Below, piece by piece: positions 7,706 to 16,271 of a stretch of DNA of 55,622 bases. Each line of letters starts with the position of its first letter. Position 1 is the first letter of the stretch. The position numbers were made by a program, and so were the translations under genes. The notes beneath the pieces were generated by a model. It searched no databases, was not told where the DNA came from, and worked only from the letters and a program-made list of their open reading frames with translations. Source of the stretch: Rhizobiaceae bacterium (GTDB lineage: Bacteria; Pseudomonadota; Alphaproteobacteria; Rhizobiales; Rhizobiaceae); NCBI GenBank assembly GCA_019635715.1, contig JAHBYY010000025.1, forward strand, positions 1 to 55,622, read 5' to 3'.

Positions 7706-8992
7706 ATGAGCAACCTTGCCTACGACTCCGAACGTGACGTGCAGCACGCCCAGGCGCGCGACATCGCGGACATGCATGCGCTGCGCCCGGTGCCGCGCAT
7801 CTCGATCCACGCCTTCTGCGAGACGGACGGCATCGCCGTGCCGATCCAGCGGGCCGGCGAGGACCGGCGCATGGCCAAGACGCATCTCTCGGTCCACATG
7901 GGCGGCATGCAGGCTGCCGTCGAGTTCTACCAGAGCTCGCCGACGCCGAACCTGATCATCGTCGAGTCGCGGGCCGAGCCCCGCCAACTGATGGCCAGCC
8001 TCGGCACCCTGGCGGAGTTCTGCGATCCCAGCACCAAGGTGGTGGTGGTCGGTCACTACAACGACGTGGCGCTGTATCGCGACCTGATCCGCGCCGGAAT
8101 CTCCGAGTACATCGTGGCACCGGTGTCGCTCGCCGACATCGTCGGCGTCATCTCCAACATCTTCGTCGACCCGGAGGCGGAGCCGATCGGCCGGTCGATC
8201 GCCTTCATCGGCGCCAAGGGCGGGGTCGGTTCGTCGACCATCGCGCACAACGTCGCATGGGCGATGTCGACGCTGTTCAGCTCGGAAGTGCTGGTCGCCG
8301 ACCTCGACCTCGCCTTCGGCACCGCCAACATCAACTTCGACCAGGATCCGGCCCAGGGCATGGCGGAAGCCGTGTTCTCGCCGGAGCGCATGGACGAGGT
8401 CTATCTCGACCGCCTTCTCGCCCAGTGCGCCGAGCGGCTTTCGCTGCTGGCGGCGCCCTCGACGCTCGACCGGGTCTACGATTTCGAAGCCAACGCCTTC
8501 GCCCAGATCATCGAGACGGCGCAGCGTTCGACGCCGCTGCTGGTGCTCGACGTGCCGCATGTGTGGACCGCCTGGAGCAAGCAGACGCTGGTGCAGGCCG
8601 ATGAGATCGTGATCACCGCGACGCCCGAACTCGCCAATCTGCGCAACACCAAGAACATGGTGGACATGCTGAAGAAGCTGCGCCCCAACGACGCTCCCCC
8701 GAAACTCGTCATCAACCAGGCGGGCGTGCCGAAGCGCACGGAGATCGCCGTGGCCGACTTCTCCGAACCGCTCGGCATTTCGCCGATGAGCGTCATCCCG
8801 TTCGATCCGCAATTGTTCGGCAACGCCGCGAACAACGGCCGGATGCTCGGCGAGATGGAAGGGAAGAACCCGATCTCGCTGGCAATCAACGACATCGCCC
8901 ACATCCTGACGGGACGCAGCGAGATCAAGGTGAAGTCGAAGCCGGGCATTTCCGGGATTCTCGGCAAGCTCAACCTGAAGAAGAAGAAGTAA
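7706..8992 (+). CDS. cpaE: CpaE (TadZ), MinD/ParA-like pilus localisation protein
   Basis: This 428-residue cytoplasmic protein positions the Tad machine. Residues about 30-155 form an atypical receiver-like domain, and about 163-400 a MinD/ParA fold. The phosphate-binding loop is KGGVGSST at 171-178. It keeps the deviant Walker lysine (Lys171) but has Ser where ParA/MinD have the second lysine. ADLDLAFGTANINFD and LVLDVPHVWTAW look like switch and Walker B regions. The end is lysine-rich (LNLKKKK). The ATG at 7706 is preceded by GAGGCGATTGAG. The changed P-loop suggests weak or absent ATP hydrolysis, which I believe is common in CpaE. Confidence 0.88.
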   Translation: MSNLAYDSERDVQHAQARDIADMHALRPVPRISIHAFCETDGIAVPIQRAGEDRRMAKTHLSVHMGGMQAAVEFYQSSPTPNLIIVESRAEPRQLMASLGTLAEFCDPSTKVVVVGHYNDVALYRDLIRAGISEYIVAPVSLADIVGVISNIFVDPEAEPIGRSIAFIGAKGGVGSSTIAHNVAWAMSTLFSSEVLVADLDLAFGTANINFDQDPAQGMAEAVFSPERMDEVYLDRLLAQCAERLSLLAAPSTLDRVYDFEANAFAQIIETAQRSTPLLVLDVPHVWTAWSKQTLVQADEIVITATPELANLRNTKNMVDMLKKLRPNDAPPKLVINQAGVPKRTEIAVADFSEPLGISPMSVIPFDPQLFGNAANNGRMLGEMEGKNPISLAINDIAHILTGRSEIKVKSKPGISGILGKLNLKKKK

Positions 8993-9020
8993 GGCGTCCC
9001 GGCACAAGGCGGTAGCAATC

Positions 9021-10505
9021 ATGTTCGGTAGACGAGGCAATGACGACGCGGGGCGGGGCAAGCCCGAATTCCGCGCCCCGGTCCCGCCGGCCTTCCCTTC
9101 GGGTGGCGAAACAGCCACGCTGGCCGCGCGGCCCGTCGAGCCGCCGCCGGCCGCGGCGAGCTCCGCGCCGACGCGGCGGCCCGAACCGGCCCCCTCCAGC
9201 GACCGCAAGACGCGCGAACGCAGCGAGAGTTACTACGACACCAAAAGCCAGGTCTTCTCGGCTCTGATCGACACGATCGACCTGTCGCAGCTCGCCAAGC
9301 TGGACGCCGAAAGCGCCCGCGAGGAAATCCGCGACATCGTCAACGACATCATCGCGATCAAGAATTTCGCGATGTCGATCGCCGAGCAGGAGGAGCTGCT
9401 CGAAGACATATGCAACGACGTGCTGGGCTTCGGTCCGCTCGAGCCCCTTCTGGCGCGCGACGACATCGCCGACATCATGGTGAATGGCGCCAAGCAGATC
9501 TACATCGAAGTGAACGGCAAGGTCGAGCAGACCGGCATCCGGTTCCGCGACAACCAGCAGTTGCTCAACATCTGCCAGCGCATCGTCAGCCAGGTCGGGC
9601 GCCGCGTCGACGAGAGTTCGCCGATCTGCGACGCGCGCCTGCCGGACGGCAGCCGCGTCAACGTGATCGCGCCGCCGCTGGCCATCGACGGTACCGCGCT
9701 CACCATCCGCAAGTTCAAGAAGGACAAGCTGACGCTCGACCAACTGGTCAAGTTCGGCGCCATCTCGCCGCAGGGCGCCGAGGTGCTGAAGATCATCGGC
9801 CGCGTGCGCTGCAACGTGATCATCTCCGGCGGTACCGGCTCGGGCAAGACGACCCTGCTCAACTGCCTGACCAACTATGTCGACCGCGAGGAGCGCGTCA
9901 TCACCTGCGAGGACTCGGCGGAACTGCAACTGCAGCAGCCGCATGTGGTGCGCCTTGAAACCCGCCCGCCCAATCTCGAGGGCGAGGGCCAGATCACCAT
10001 GCGCGACCTGGTGAAGAACTGCCTGCGCATGCGGCCAGAGCGGATCATCGTCGGCGAGGTGCGCGGACCCGAAGTGTTCGACCTTCTGCAGGCGATGAAC
10101 ACGGGTCACGACGGCTCGATGGGCACGATCCACTCCAACAGCCCGCGCGAATGCCTCAACCGTATGGAAGCGATGATCGCGATGGGCGGCTTCTCGCTGC
10201 CGCAGCGCACGGTGCGCGAGATCATCGTCGGCTCGGTGGACGTGATCATCCAGGCCGCGCGCCTGCGCGACGGGTCGCGCCGCATCACCCACATCACCGA
10301 GGTGATCGGCATGGAAGGCGACGTGATCATCACGCAGGACCTTCTGCTCTACAACATCAAGGGCGAGGACCAGAACGGCCGGCTCATCGGCGAGCATGTC
10401 TCGACCGGCATCGGACGGCCGCATTTCTGGGATCGCGCCCGATACTACGGCGAGGAGCAGCGCCTCGCCACCGCGCTGGAAGCAATGGAAAAGCGCGCCG
10501 ACTAG
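9021..10505 (+). CDS. cpaF: CpaF (TadA) pilus assembly/secretion ATPase
   Basis: This 494-residue hexameric traffic ATPase powers pilus extension and probably retraction. Residues 1-70 are a low-complexity Pro/Ala-rich leader. They are followed by an N-terminal domain ([20 protein letters not shown]) and the GspE/VirB11-type ATPase core. Walker A is GGTGSGKT at 270-277, the acidic box includes CEDSAELQL, the Walker B region is [13 protein letters not shown], and the His box is [13 protein letters not shown]. The ATG at 9021 follows AAGGCGG. It sits 28 bases after cpaE in the same operon. Length and motifs are complete. Confidence 0.93.
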   Translation: MFGRRGNDDAGRGKPEFRAPVPPAFPSGGETATLAARPVEPPPAAASSAPTRRPEPAPSSDRKTRERSESYYDTKSQVFSALIDTIDLSQLAKLDAESAREEIRDIVNDIIAIKNFAMSIAEQEELLEDICNDVLGFGPLEPLLARDDIADIMVNGAKQIYIEVNGKVEQTGIRFRDNQQLLNICQRIVSQVGRRVDESSPICDARLPDGSRVNVIAPPLAIDGTALTIRKFKKDKLTLDQLVKFGAISPQGAEVLKIIGRVRCNVIISGGTGSGKTTLLNCLTNYVDREERVITCEDSAELQLQQPHVVRLETRPPNLEGEGQITMRDLVKNCLRMRPERIIVGEVRGPEVFDLLQAMNTGHDGSMGTIHSNSPRECLNRMEAMIAMGGFSLPQRTVREIIVGSVDVIIQAARLRDGSRRITHITEVIGMEGDVIITQDLLLYNIKGEDQNGRLIGEHVSTGIGRPHFWDRARYYGEEQRLATALEAMEKRAD

Positions 10506-10553
10506 CTCAGGGGACCGACCGTCTCCTGACCACGCGCGCACGGGAAGATCGCG

Positions 10554-11567
10554 ATGTTCGGTATCGATCCAACGATTCTGGCCTTCATCGTCCTCGCAGG
10601 CTTCAGTGCCGGCGCGGTCGCCTACGCCTTCCTGTTCAACCGGATCGCCGACGAGCGCAAGGCCGACCGCCGCCTCGAGACCGTCAAGCGCGCCGAGACC
10701 GACCGCTCGGTGATCAAGGCATCGCGGGACCGCCAGGCCGAAGTGGCCAAGCGCCGCAAGAACGTCCAGGACTCGCTCAAGGATCTCGACCAGCGCGAGA
10801 AGCAGCGGGAGATGAGCGTCAAGAAGCCGCCGCTCCGCATCCAGCTCAAGCAGGCAGGGATGAGCGTCACGGTCGAACGCTTCTACATTTTCTCGATCCT
10901 GTTCGGCGTCGGTCTCACCGCCGCCGCTTTCGTCGCCGGCGCACCGCTGATCATCCTGCCCGGCGTTCTGCTCGTCGGCGGGTTGGGCCTGCCGCGCTGG
11001 TTCGTCAGCTTCCGGCGCGGCCGCCGCGTCAAGGCTTTCCTCAACGAGTTCCCCAATGCGCTCGACATCATCGTGCGCGCGGTGAAGTCCGGCCTGCCGC
11101 TGAACGACGGCATCCGGCTGATCGCCAACGAGTCGCCGGAGCCGGTGCGCGGCGAGTTCCGCCGCATCGTGGAATCGCAGCAGCTCGGCATGACCATTCC
11201 GGAGGCCGCCATGCGCATGCCCGAAAGCATGCCCTGCCCGGAGGCCGGCTTCTTCGGCATCGTCATCCAGATTCAGAGCCAGGCCGGCGGCAACCTCTCG
11301 GAAGCGCTGGGCAATCTGTCCCGCGTGCTGCGCGACCGCAAGAAGATGAAGGCCAAGGTGCAGGCGCTGTCGATGGAAGCCAAGGCATCCGCCGCGATCA
11401 TCGGTGCGCTGCCCTTCATCGTCGCCTTCCTCGTCTACCTGTCGAGCCCCAACTACATCATGCCGCTGTTCACCACGACCACCGGCCACCTGATTCTCGG
11501 CATCGCCGGCGTCTGGATGTCGATCGGCGTCTTCGTGATGCGCAAGATGATGAACTTCGAAGTGTAG
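10554..11567 (+). CDS. tadB: Tad platform protein TadB (T2SF family)
   Basis: This 337-residue integral inner-membrane protein is one half of the platform on which CpaF acts. An N-terminal helix (FIVLAGFSAGAVAYAFLF) is followed by a charged, probably coiled-coil linker (about residues 30-90). The T2SF domain follows, with FPNALDIIVRAVKSGLPL and IQSQAGGNLSEALGNLSRVLRDRKKMKAKVQALSMEAKASA. Paired C-terminal membrane helices complete it. These are standard TadB marks. It precedes tadC by 9 bases, and the two proteins are expected to form the platform together. Confidence 0.88.
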   Translation: MFGIDPTILAFIVLAGFSAGAVAYAFLFNRIADERKADRRLETVKRAETDRSVIKASRDRQAEVAKRRKNVQDSLKDLDQREKQREMSVKKPPLRIQLKQAGMSVTVERFYIFSILFGVGLTAAAFVAGAPLIILPGVLLVGGLGLPRWFVSFRRGRRVKAFLNEFPNALDIIVRAVKSGLPLNDGIRLIANESPEPVRGEFRRIVESQQLGMTIPEAAMRMPESMPCPEAGFFGIVIQIQSQAGGNLSEALGNLSRVLRDRKKMKAKVQALSMEAKASAAIIGALPFIVAFLVYLSSPNYIMPLFTTTTGHLILGIAGVWMSIGVFVMRKMMNFEV

Positions 11568-11576
11568 GTCATAGCC

Positions 11577-12593
11577 ATGACAGACTCCGTCGCCAAGACC
11601 CTCACCGACCCGTCGTTCCTCATCTCCATGCTGGTGGCCGTCGCGGTGTTCGCGACGCTGTTCACGTTGCTGCCAGCGTTCGGCGGCAATCCGCTTCGCG
11701 CCCGCATGAAGTCGGTGGCTCTCGAGCGCGACGAACTGCGCGCCAAGCAGCGCGCGCGCCTCGCCGCGGAGGCCGACCGCCGCCGCAAGGGTCTGCGCGA
11801 GGAGCAGTCGCTCGGCATGCGCAGCATCGTCGACCGTCTCGATCTGCGGCGTGCGCTGGCCGACGAGAACACGCTGAACAAGCTTCGCGTCGCCGGCTTC
11901 CGCGGCCAGAACCCGCTGACCAAGTTCCTGTTCTTCCGGCTGGTGCTGCCGTTCGTGTTCTTCGGCCTGACGCTGGTCTACCTGTTCCTGCTCGGCGGCC
12001 TGCCGGAGCAGCCGGCCTTCGTAAAGCTCTTCGTCTCGGTGGTCGGCGCCTATGCGGGCTTCTACGCACCGGTGCTCTATGTCAACAACCGGGCGCAGAA
12101 GCGCAAGCAGTCGATCCAGTTGGCATGGCCGGACGCGCTCGACCTGATGCTGATCTGCGTGGAATCGGGCATGTCGGTCGAGGCCGCGATGCGGCGCGTC
12201 GCCGAGGAGATCGGCAGCCAGTCGATCGCGCTCGCCGAAGAGCTGATCCTCACCAATGCCGAGCTCTCCTATCTCCAGGAGCGGCGCCAGGCCTATGAGA
12301 ACCTGTCGAACCGCACCGGGCTGGAATCGGTGAAGTCGGTCGCCCAGGCGCTCGTCCAGGCCGAGCGCTACGGCACGCCGGTCGCCCATGCGCTGCGCGT
12401 GCTGGCCAATGAAAGCCGCGACATGCGCATGAACGAGGCCGAGAAGAAGGCTGCCGCGCTGCCGCCGAAACTCACCGTGCCGATGATCCTGTTCTTCCTG
12501 CCCGTCCTGTTCGCCATCATCCTCGGGCCGGCCGGCATCCAGGTCAGCCAGCGCGGCATCTGGGGCGACAGCAACAAGTCGTCGAGCGAATAG
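11577..12593 (+). CDS. tadC: Tad platform protein TadC (T2SF family)
   Basis: This 338-residue inner-membrane protein, paralogous to TadB, is the second platform subunit. A first membrane helix (FLISMLVAVAVFATLFTLL) is followed by a charged cytoplasmic stretch, two central helices near residues 120-170, the T2SF core (WPDALDLMLICVESGMSVEAAMRRVAEEIG) and C-terminal helices (LTVPMILFFLPVLFAIILGP). It ends the main assembly operon. A GC-rich hairpin at 12664-12691 lies between it and the glycosyltransferase gene on the same strand. Read-through into that gene is possible because no clear T-run follows the hairpin. Confidence 0.88.
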   Translation: MTDSVAKTLTDPSFLISMLVAVAVFATLFTLLPAFGGNPLRARMKSVALERDELRAKQRARLAAEADRRRKGLREEQSLGMRSIVDRLDLRRALADENTLNKLRVAGFRGQNPLTKFLFFRLVLPFVFFGLTLVYLFLLGGLPEQPAFVKLFVSVVGAYAGFYAPVLYVNNRAQKRKQSIQLAWPDALDLMLICVESGMSVEAAMRRVAEEIGSQSIALAEELILTNAELSYLQERRQAYENLSNRTGLESVKSVAQALVQAERYGTPVAHALRVLANESRDMRMNEAEKKAAALPPKLTVPMILFFLPVLFAIILGPAGIQVSQRGIWGDSNKSSSE

Positions 12594-12663
12594 CGGCCGC
12601 CGGCGACCAAGCCGGTCCAGCCACTTCCATCCTGTTCTGAAGCGCTCTACAGCTTGACGGAAA

Positions 12664-12691
12664 GGCGGGCGCCGGCGTGCCGGCCCCCGCC
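12664..12691 (+). terminator. GC-rich hairpin between tadC and the glycosyltransferase cassette
   Basis: Two six-pair stem blocks (GGCGGG/CCCGCC and GCCGGC/GCCGGC) are separated by one C-C mismatch and have a minimal loop. No run of T follows, so this may be a weak terminator or attenuator, or only a stable structure ahead of the next ribosome site at 12703-12709. Confidence 0.3.
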
Positions 12692-12717
12692 CGTGGCGTT
12701 TCGAAGGAGAGCGGATA

Positions 12718-13902
12718 CTGGCCTATCTCCCCTACCTGCTGGTCGGCGTGGGGATCGCGATCAGCCTGCTCTCCAACCTGTCGGTGATCGACCGGCTGCG
12801 GCGGCTGCAGCCGCCGCGCTCGGCGCGGCCGGCGGTCGTCAGCGTCATCCTTCCGATCACCGGCCCGTCACGGCAGTTGCCGGAGATCATCGCGGCGCTG
12901 GAGCGCCAGACCCTAAAACCCCGCCGGCTGATCGTCGCAGTGGAATCGACCACCGACCCGGCATTCGCCGCCGCCTCGCACATCGCCGGCTCGGCTGCCT
13001 TGCCGATCGAGATCGTCGTCGCCGGACCGGCGACGCATCAGGCGCAGAAATGCCGCAACCAGCAGGCCGCGATCGCACGCATCGACGACGGCGACGAGGT
13101 GGTCGTCCTGATGGACGGGGACATCCGGCCGCGGCCCAACTGGCTGAGCGCCCTGGCTTCTCCGATCGCCGACGACCATTCCGACGTGGTGACCGGCCAT
13201 CGCTGGCAGCAGGTCGCGGCACCGCGCCTCGGCGCCCATCTGATCGCCGCGGTCGACCGTGCCGTCACCTTGCTGCCCCGCAGCATGTCCGGCATGGCCA
13301 GCGTCGTCTGGGGCGGCAGCGTCGGCATCTCGCGGCGCGCCGCACTGCGCTCCGGCCTTTTCGACAGCCTCGACCGGACGCTGTCGGACGATCTCTCGCT
13401 GTCCGAGCATGCGGCGTCGGCAGGATTGCGCGTGCTGACGCGCGGCGCCCTGCTGGTGCCGTCGCCCAACGATCAGACGATCTCCTCGGCATGGCATTTC
13501 GGCCGGCGGCAATACCAGATCGGGCATCTGTATCGGCCGTGGCTGTGGAGGCTGGCGCTGGTCGCGGTGAACCTGCGCCTCGTCGCCTGGTTCGTGGCGG
13601 TGCAGCATGTGGCCACCGGAGGCGGCATGATCTGGGCTCTTGTGCTGCTTCTGGCCCTTGCCGTGCTGAAGCAGGTGCTGGTCGGCGAAGTGGCCCGCCG
13701 GCTGGACATGCCCGATCCGCCGGAGGTGCGTTTCTTTCAGCTCGCGCTGGGCGTGCTACAGCCTCTGGTCGATCTTTTCCATTCGAGCGTGGTGATCGCG
13801 TCGGCCACGACCCGCAGGATCATCTGGGGACACGTCGTCTACGACATCGCCGGACCCTACGAGATCAATGTGAAGGAGCGCCGTCCATTCTCCGCCGCAT
13901 GA
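12718..13902 (+). CDS. Membrane glycosyltransferase, family 2/21 (ceramide glucosyltransferase/HpnI-like)
   Basis: The product is predicted to transfer a sugar from a nucleotide donor to a membrane lipid. It has an N-terminal helix, a GT-A domain with VSVILPITGP, the DGD motif in LMDGDIRP (about residues 132-137) and the acidic SDDLSL (about 223). A QYQIGHLYRPW segment follows at about 265, recalling the QxxRW motif of GT21. C-terminal helices follow from about residue 285. A well-spaced AAGGAGA at 12703-12709 points to a CTG start at 12718. The nearest standard start, GTG 12748, has no such site and would cut the first helix. The stop overlaps the P450 start (ATGA). Acceptor unknown. Confidence 0.72.
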   Translation: MAYLPYLLVGVGIAISLLSNLSVIDRLRRLQPPRSARPAVVSVILPITGPSRQLPEIIAALERQTLKPRRLIVAVESTTDPAFAAASHIAGSAALPIEIVVAGPATHQAQKCRNQQAAIARIDDGDEVVVLMDGDIRPRPNWLSALASPIADDHSDVVTGHRWQQVAAPRLGAHLIAAVDRAVTLLPRSMSGMASVVWGGSVGISRRAALRSGLFDSLDRTLSDDLSLSEHAASAGLRVLTRGALLVPSPNDQTISSAWHFGRRQYQIGHLYRPWLWRLALVAVNLRLVAWFVAVQHVATGGGMIWALVLLLALAVLKQVLVGEVARRLDMPDPPEVRFFQLALGVLQPLVDLFHSSVVIASATTRRIIWGHVVYDIAGPYEINVKERRPFSAA

Positions 13903-15275
13903 CACTGCTGTCCTGGATTCTTGGCCGGGTGCCGGGCGCGCCCGCGCTGGTCGGGCGGCTGCTCGGCGATCCGATGCGCTATGTTTCGGGAAAGCCGCTG
14001 CAGCGTTGGCTGCTGCTGATCGACCTGCCGGGCCGCAAACTCGGGCTGGTGAACGACCCGGCGGTGGTGGAGACCGTCATGCTCGACCGGAGCGGACAGT
14101 TCCCCAAGGCCGAGGTGGTCCACGACCTGCTGGTGCCGCTCATCCGGGACGGGGTGTTCGGGCAGCCGGGCGGGCAGCGGGTCAAGGAAACGCGGCGCAT
14201 CTTCGCCCGCTCGCTGGCCGCCATACCGGACGCGTTCATCGCCGAAGCCACCCGGCGGCTGACCGACGAGACGATCGAGCGCTGGCTTGCCGCTCCGCCC
14301 GGCAGGGTCGCCATCAGCGAGGAACTGTCGCGCCTGACGGTCGACGTCGTTTCGGAGGTGACGCTGGCAGGCCGCTTCACCGAAGCCGAATCGGTCCGGT
14401 TCGCGCGCCTGTTCCTGGAGTTCAACCGCCGCGCATCTCCGATGATCCTGATGCTGTCGCGCCGCGATCCGGGGGTCCGCGCCAAACTGGTGCGCGACAT
14501 GGGCCTGGCGGCCATCGGCACCGAGATGCGGGACCTGATGCGCCGCCGCTTCGTGACGCCCTGGCTGGCCGCGACCTCGGCCGAACATCTGCCGCCCTTC
14601 CTGAAGTCGCTGGCCGAGGCCGGGCGGTTCGACCTGGCGCGGCCGGACGTGGAAACCGTGCTCGACGAGGTCGCGGTGATGCTGCTCGCCGGTCACGAGA
14701 CGACCGCCTCGACGCTGAGCTGGCTCGCCTTCGAGCTGGCCCGGCGACAGGACCTGCAGGACGGGCTTTCGGCGGTCGTCGCGCGTAACCTGCCGGATCC
14801 CGCGCTCTGGAACGGCGCCCGGCCCGACGCGGCGATCGATGCGCTTGGCATGGAAGCGTTGCGGCTCTACCCGCCGATCGGCTTCTTCCTGCGCGAGACG
14901 ACCGCCGACGCCAGCTTCCGCGAACGCGACCTGCCGGCCGGCAGCTTCGTGGTCGTGGCGCCCTGGACGCTGCATCGCCATCGCAAATTCTGGACCGCGC
15001 CCGACGATTTCGACCCGGGGCGCTGGCTGGGCGACGCTCCGCCTCCGCCGCGCACCAGCTACATGCCGTTCGGTCTGGGCGCGCGCAGTTGCCCCGGCTC
15101 GCGCTTCGCCGCGGTCGAGATGCACGGCATCCTTCGTGGACTTCTGACCCGCGTTCGTCTAACGCTGGAGCCCGGCAACAGGCCGAAGCCGCTGGGCAAC
15201 CTCACCTCACGGCCCCATCCGGAAATCATGCTGGGCATCGCCGCGCGACGGGCGGGCGGCGGCGGCAAAGCTTAG
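13899..15275 (+). CDS. Cytochrome P450 monooxygenase
   Basis: This 458-residue haem-thiolate oxygenase has all core motifs. The I-helix oxygen-binding AGHETTAS lies at about 264-271, the K-helix ExxR in EALRLYPP at about 319, and the haem loop FGLGARSCPGSRFA at about 390-403 with Cys about 397 as axial ligand. Its N-terminus is moderately hydrophobic but lacks a clear membrane anchor, so it is probably soluble or peripheral. It resembles the fatty-acid/lipid-type branch more than the short camphor type, but no substrate can be named. It overlaps the glycosyltransferase by four bases and lies 10 bases before the methyltransferase, so the three should be made together. No redox partner gene is adjacent. 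Confidence 0.88.
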   Translation: MTLLSWILGRVPGAPALVGRLLGDPMRYVSGKPLQRWLLLIDLPGRKLGLVNDPAVVETVMLDRSGQFPKAEVVHDLLVPLIRDGVFGQPGGQRVKETRRIFARSLAAIPDAFIAEATRRLTDETIERWLAAPPGRVAISEELSRLTVDVVSEVTLAGRFTEAESVRFARLFLEFNRRASPMILMLSRRDPGVRAKLVRDMGLAAIGTEMRDLMRRRFVTPWLAATSAEHLPPFLKSLAEAGRFDLARPDVETVLDEVAVMLLAGHETTASTLSWLAFELARRQDLQDGLSAVVARNLPDPALWNGARPDAAIDALGMEALRLYPPIGFFLRETTADASFRERDLPAGSFVVVAPWTLHRHRKFWTAPDDFDPGRWLGDAPPPPRTSYMPFGLGARSCPGSRFAAVEMHGILRGLLTRVRLTLEPGNRPKPLGNLTSRPHPEIMLGIAARRAGGGGKA

Positions 15276-15285
15276 GGCGACACCA

Positions 15286-16251
15286 ATGGCAGCAGCCTCC
15301 TTGCCTGACAGCGGCGGCCCGGCGCTGCCCGCCTGCCCGATCACCGGCAAGCCTGCGCTGCGCCGCATCCACGGCGTCTCGGCTCGCGTCATCGAGGACA
15401 TATGGCGTTACGGCCAGGGCGTCGACGTCAAGCACCTCTTCAAGGGGATCGACCACGTCTACCTCTACGAATCGCCGACGGGCCTGGTCTTCTTCGAGCC
15501 GAAGGTGGTCGGGGACGGTGCCTTCTATCGGGACTACTATCGAAAATGGGACGTGCATGCCGGGCTGACGGCATGGCCGGACAGCCGCGTCGACTACCGG
15601 ACCGCCGCCGGCTTCATCCAGCCGGGGGCGAAGGTCGTCGACGTCGGCTGCGGCCCAGGCGTCTTCCGGGAACATCTCAAGCATGCCCGCTACACCGGCC
15701 TCGACCCCTATGCGGTCGATGCGGACGAGGTGGTGATCAAGGAGACGCTCGAGGACTATGCCGTCGCCCATGCCGGCGAGTACGACGCGGCGACGGCGTT
15801 CCACGTCATCGAGCACGTGCCCGACCCGATGCGCCATGCCGAACTGATGGCCAAGCTGCTGAAGCCGGGCGGCCTGCTCATCCTTGCCGCGCCCCTGCAC
15901 CCGTCGCCGCTTACCGAGATCCCCAACCTGCCGATCAACATGCCGCCGCATCACGTGACATGGTGGAATCCGGCAGCCTTCTCCGCGCTTGCGACGCGGC
16001 TCGGCCTGGAGATCGTGAGGGCGGACGTGTTGCCGGCGTCGCCGCACCAGGGCGTCATCTACTGGCTGCACCGGATGCTGCCGGTGCGCACCGATCGCGC
16101 CCCGAAAGAGCGCTATATCGGGCATCGCTGGTCGTGGCATGCCAGCCTCGCGATCGCCTATGCGCTCGCCAAGATGGTGTCGAGGATCAAGGTGCTGCCG
16201 GCCAATGCGCGGCCGGTGGATGCCTTCCTGGTGGCCCGCAAGCCGTCATAG
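15286..16251 (+). CDS. Class I SAM-dependent methyltransferase
   Basis: This 321-residue protein has SAM-binding motif I, VVDVGCGPG, at about residues 117-125. The acidic post-I strand is TGLDPYAVD, and ATAFHVIEHVPDP and LLKPGGLLILAAP are as in Methyltransf_11/23 proteins. An N-terminal extension of about 100 residues (including YLYESPTGLVFFEP) resembles those of methyltransferases acting on cell-surface or secondary metabolites. A C-terminal tail with WSWHASLAIAYALAKMV may be membrane-associated. It is the last gene of the coupled GT-P450-methyltransferase set. It converges with tadD, with 20 bases between the stops. Substrate unknown. Confidence 0.8.
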   Translation: MAAASLPDSGGPALPACPITGKPALRRIHGVSARVIEDIWRYGQGVDVKHLFKGIDHVYLYESPTGLVFFEPKVVGDGAFYRDYYRKWDVHAGLTAWPDSRVDYRTAAGFIQPGAKVVDVGCGPGVFREHLKHARYTGLDPYAVDADEVVIKETLEDYAVAHAGEYDAATAFHVIEHVPDPMRHAELMAKLLKPGGLLILAAPLHPSPLTEIPNLPINMPPHHVTWWNPAAFSALATRLGLEIVRADVLPASPHQGVIYWLHRMLPVRTDRAPKERYIGHRWSWHASLAIAYALAKMVSRIKVLPANARPVDAFLVARKPS

Positions 16252-16271
16252 AGCCACTGGAGCTCCGTCGC

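Noticed and set aside
8970-12389. A 1139-codon open frame on the minus strand
   Set aside because: It is antisense to cpaF, tadB and tadC, with composition (Arg/Asp/His/Ala-rich, no domains) typical of the shadow frame of GC-rich genes.
12654-13898. Upstream extension of the P450 frame through the glycosyltransferase
   Set aside because: The extension is low-complexity Arg/Ala sequence; the real P450 start is the ATG overlapping the GT stop at 13899.
12748-13902. GTG 12748 as start of the glycosyltransferase
   Set aside because: It has no ribosome site and removes part of the first membrane helix; kept only as an alternative.
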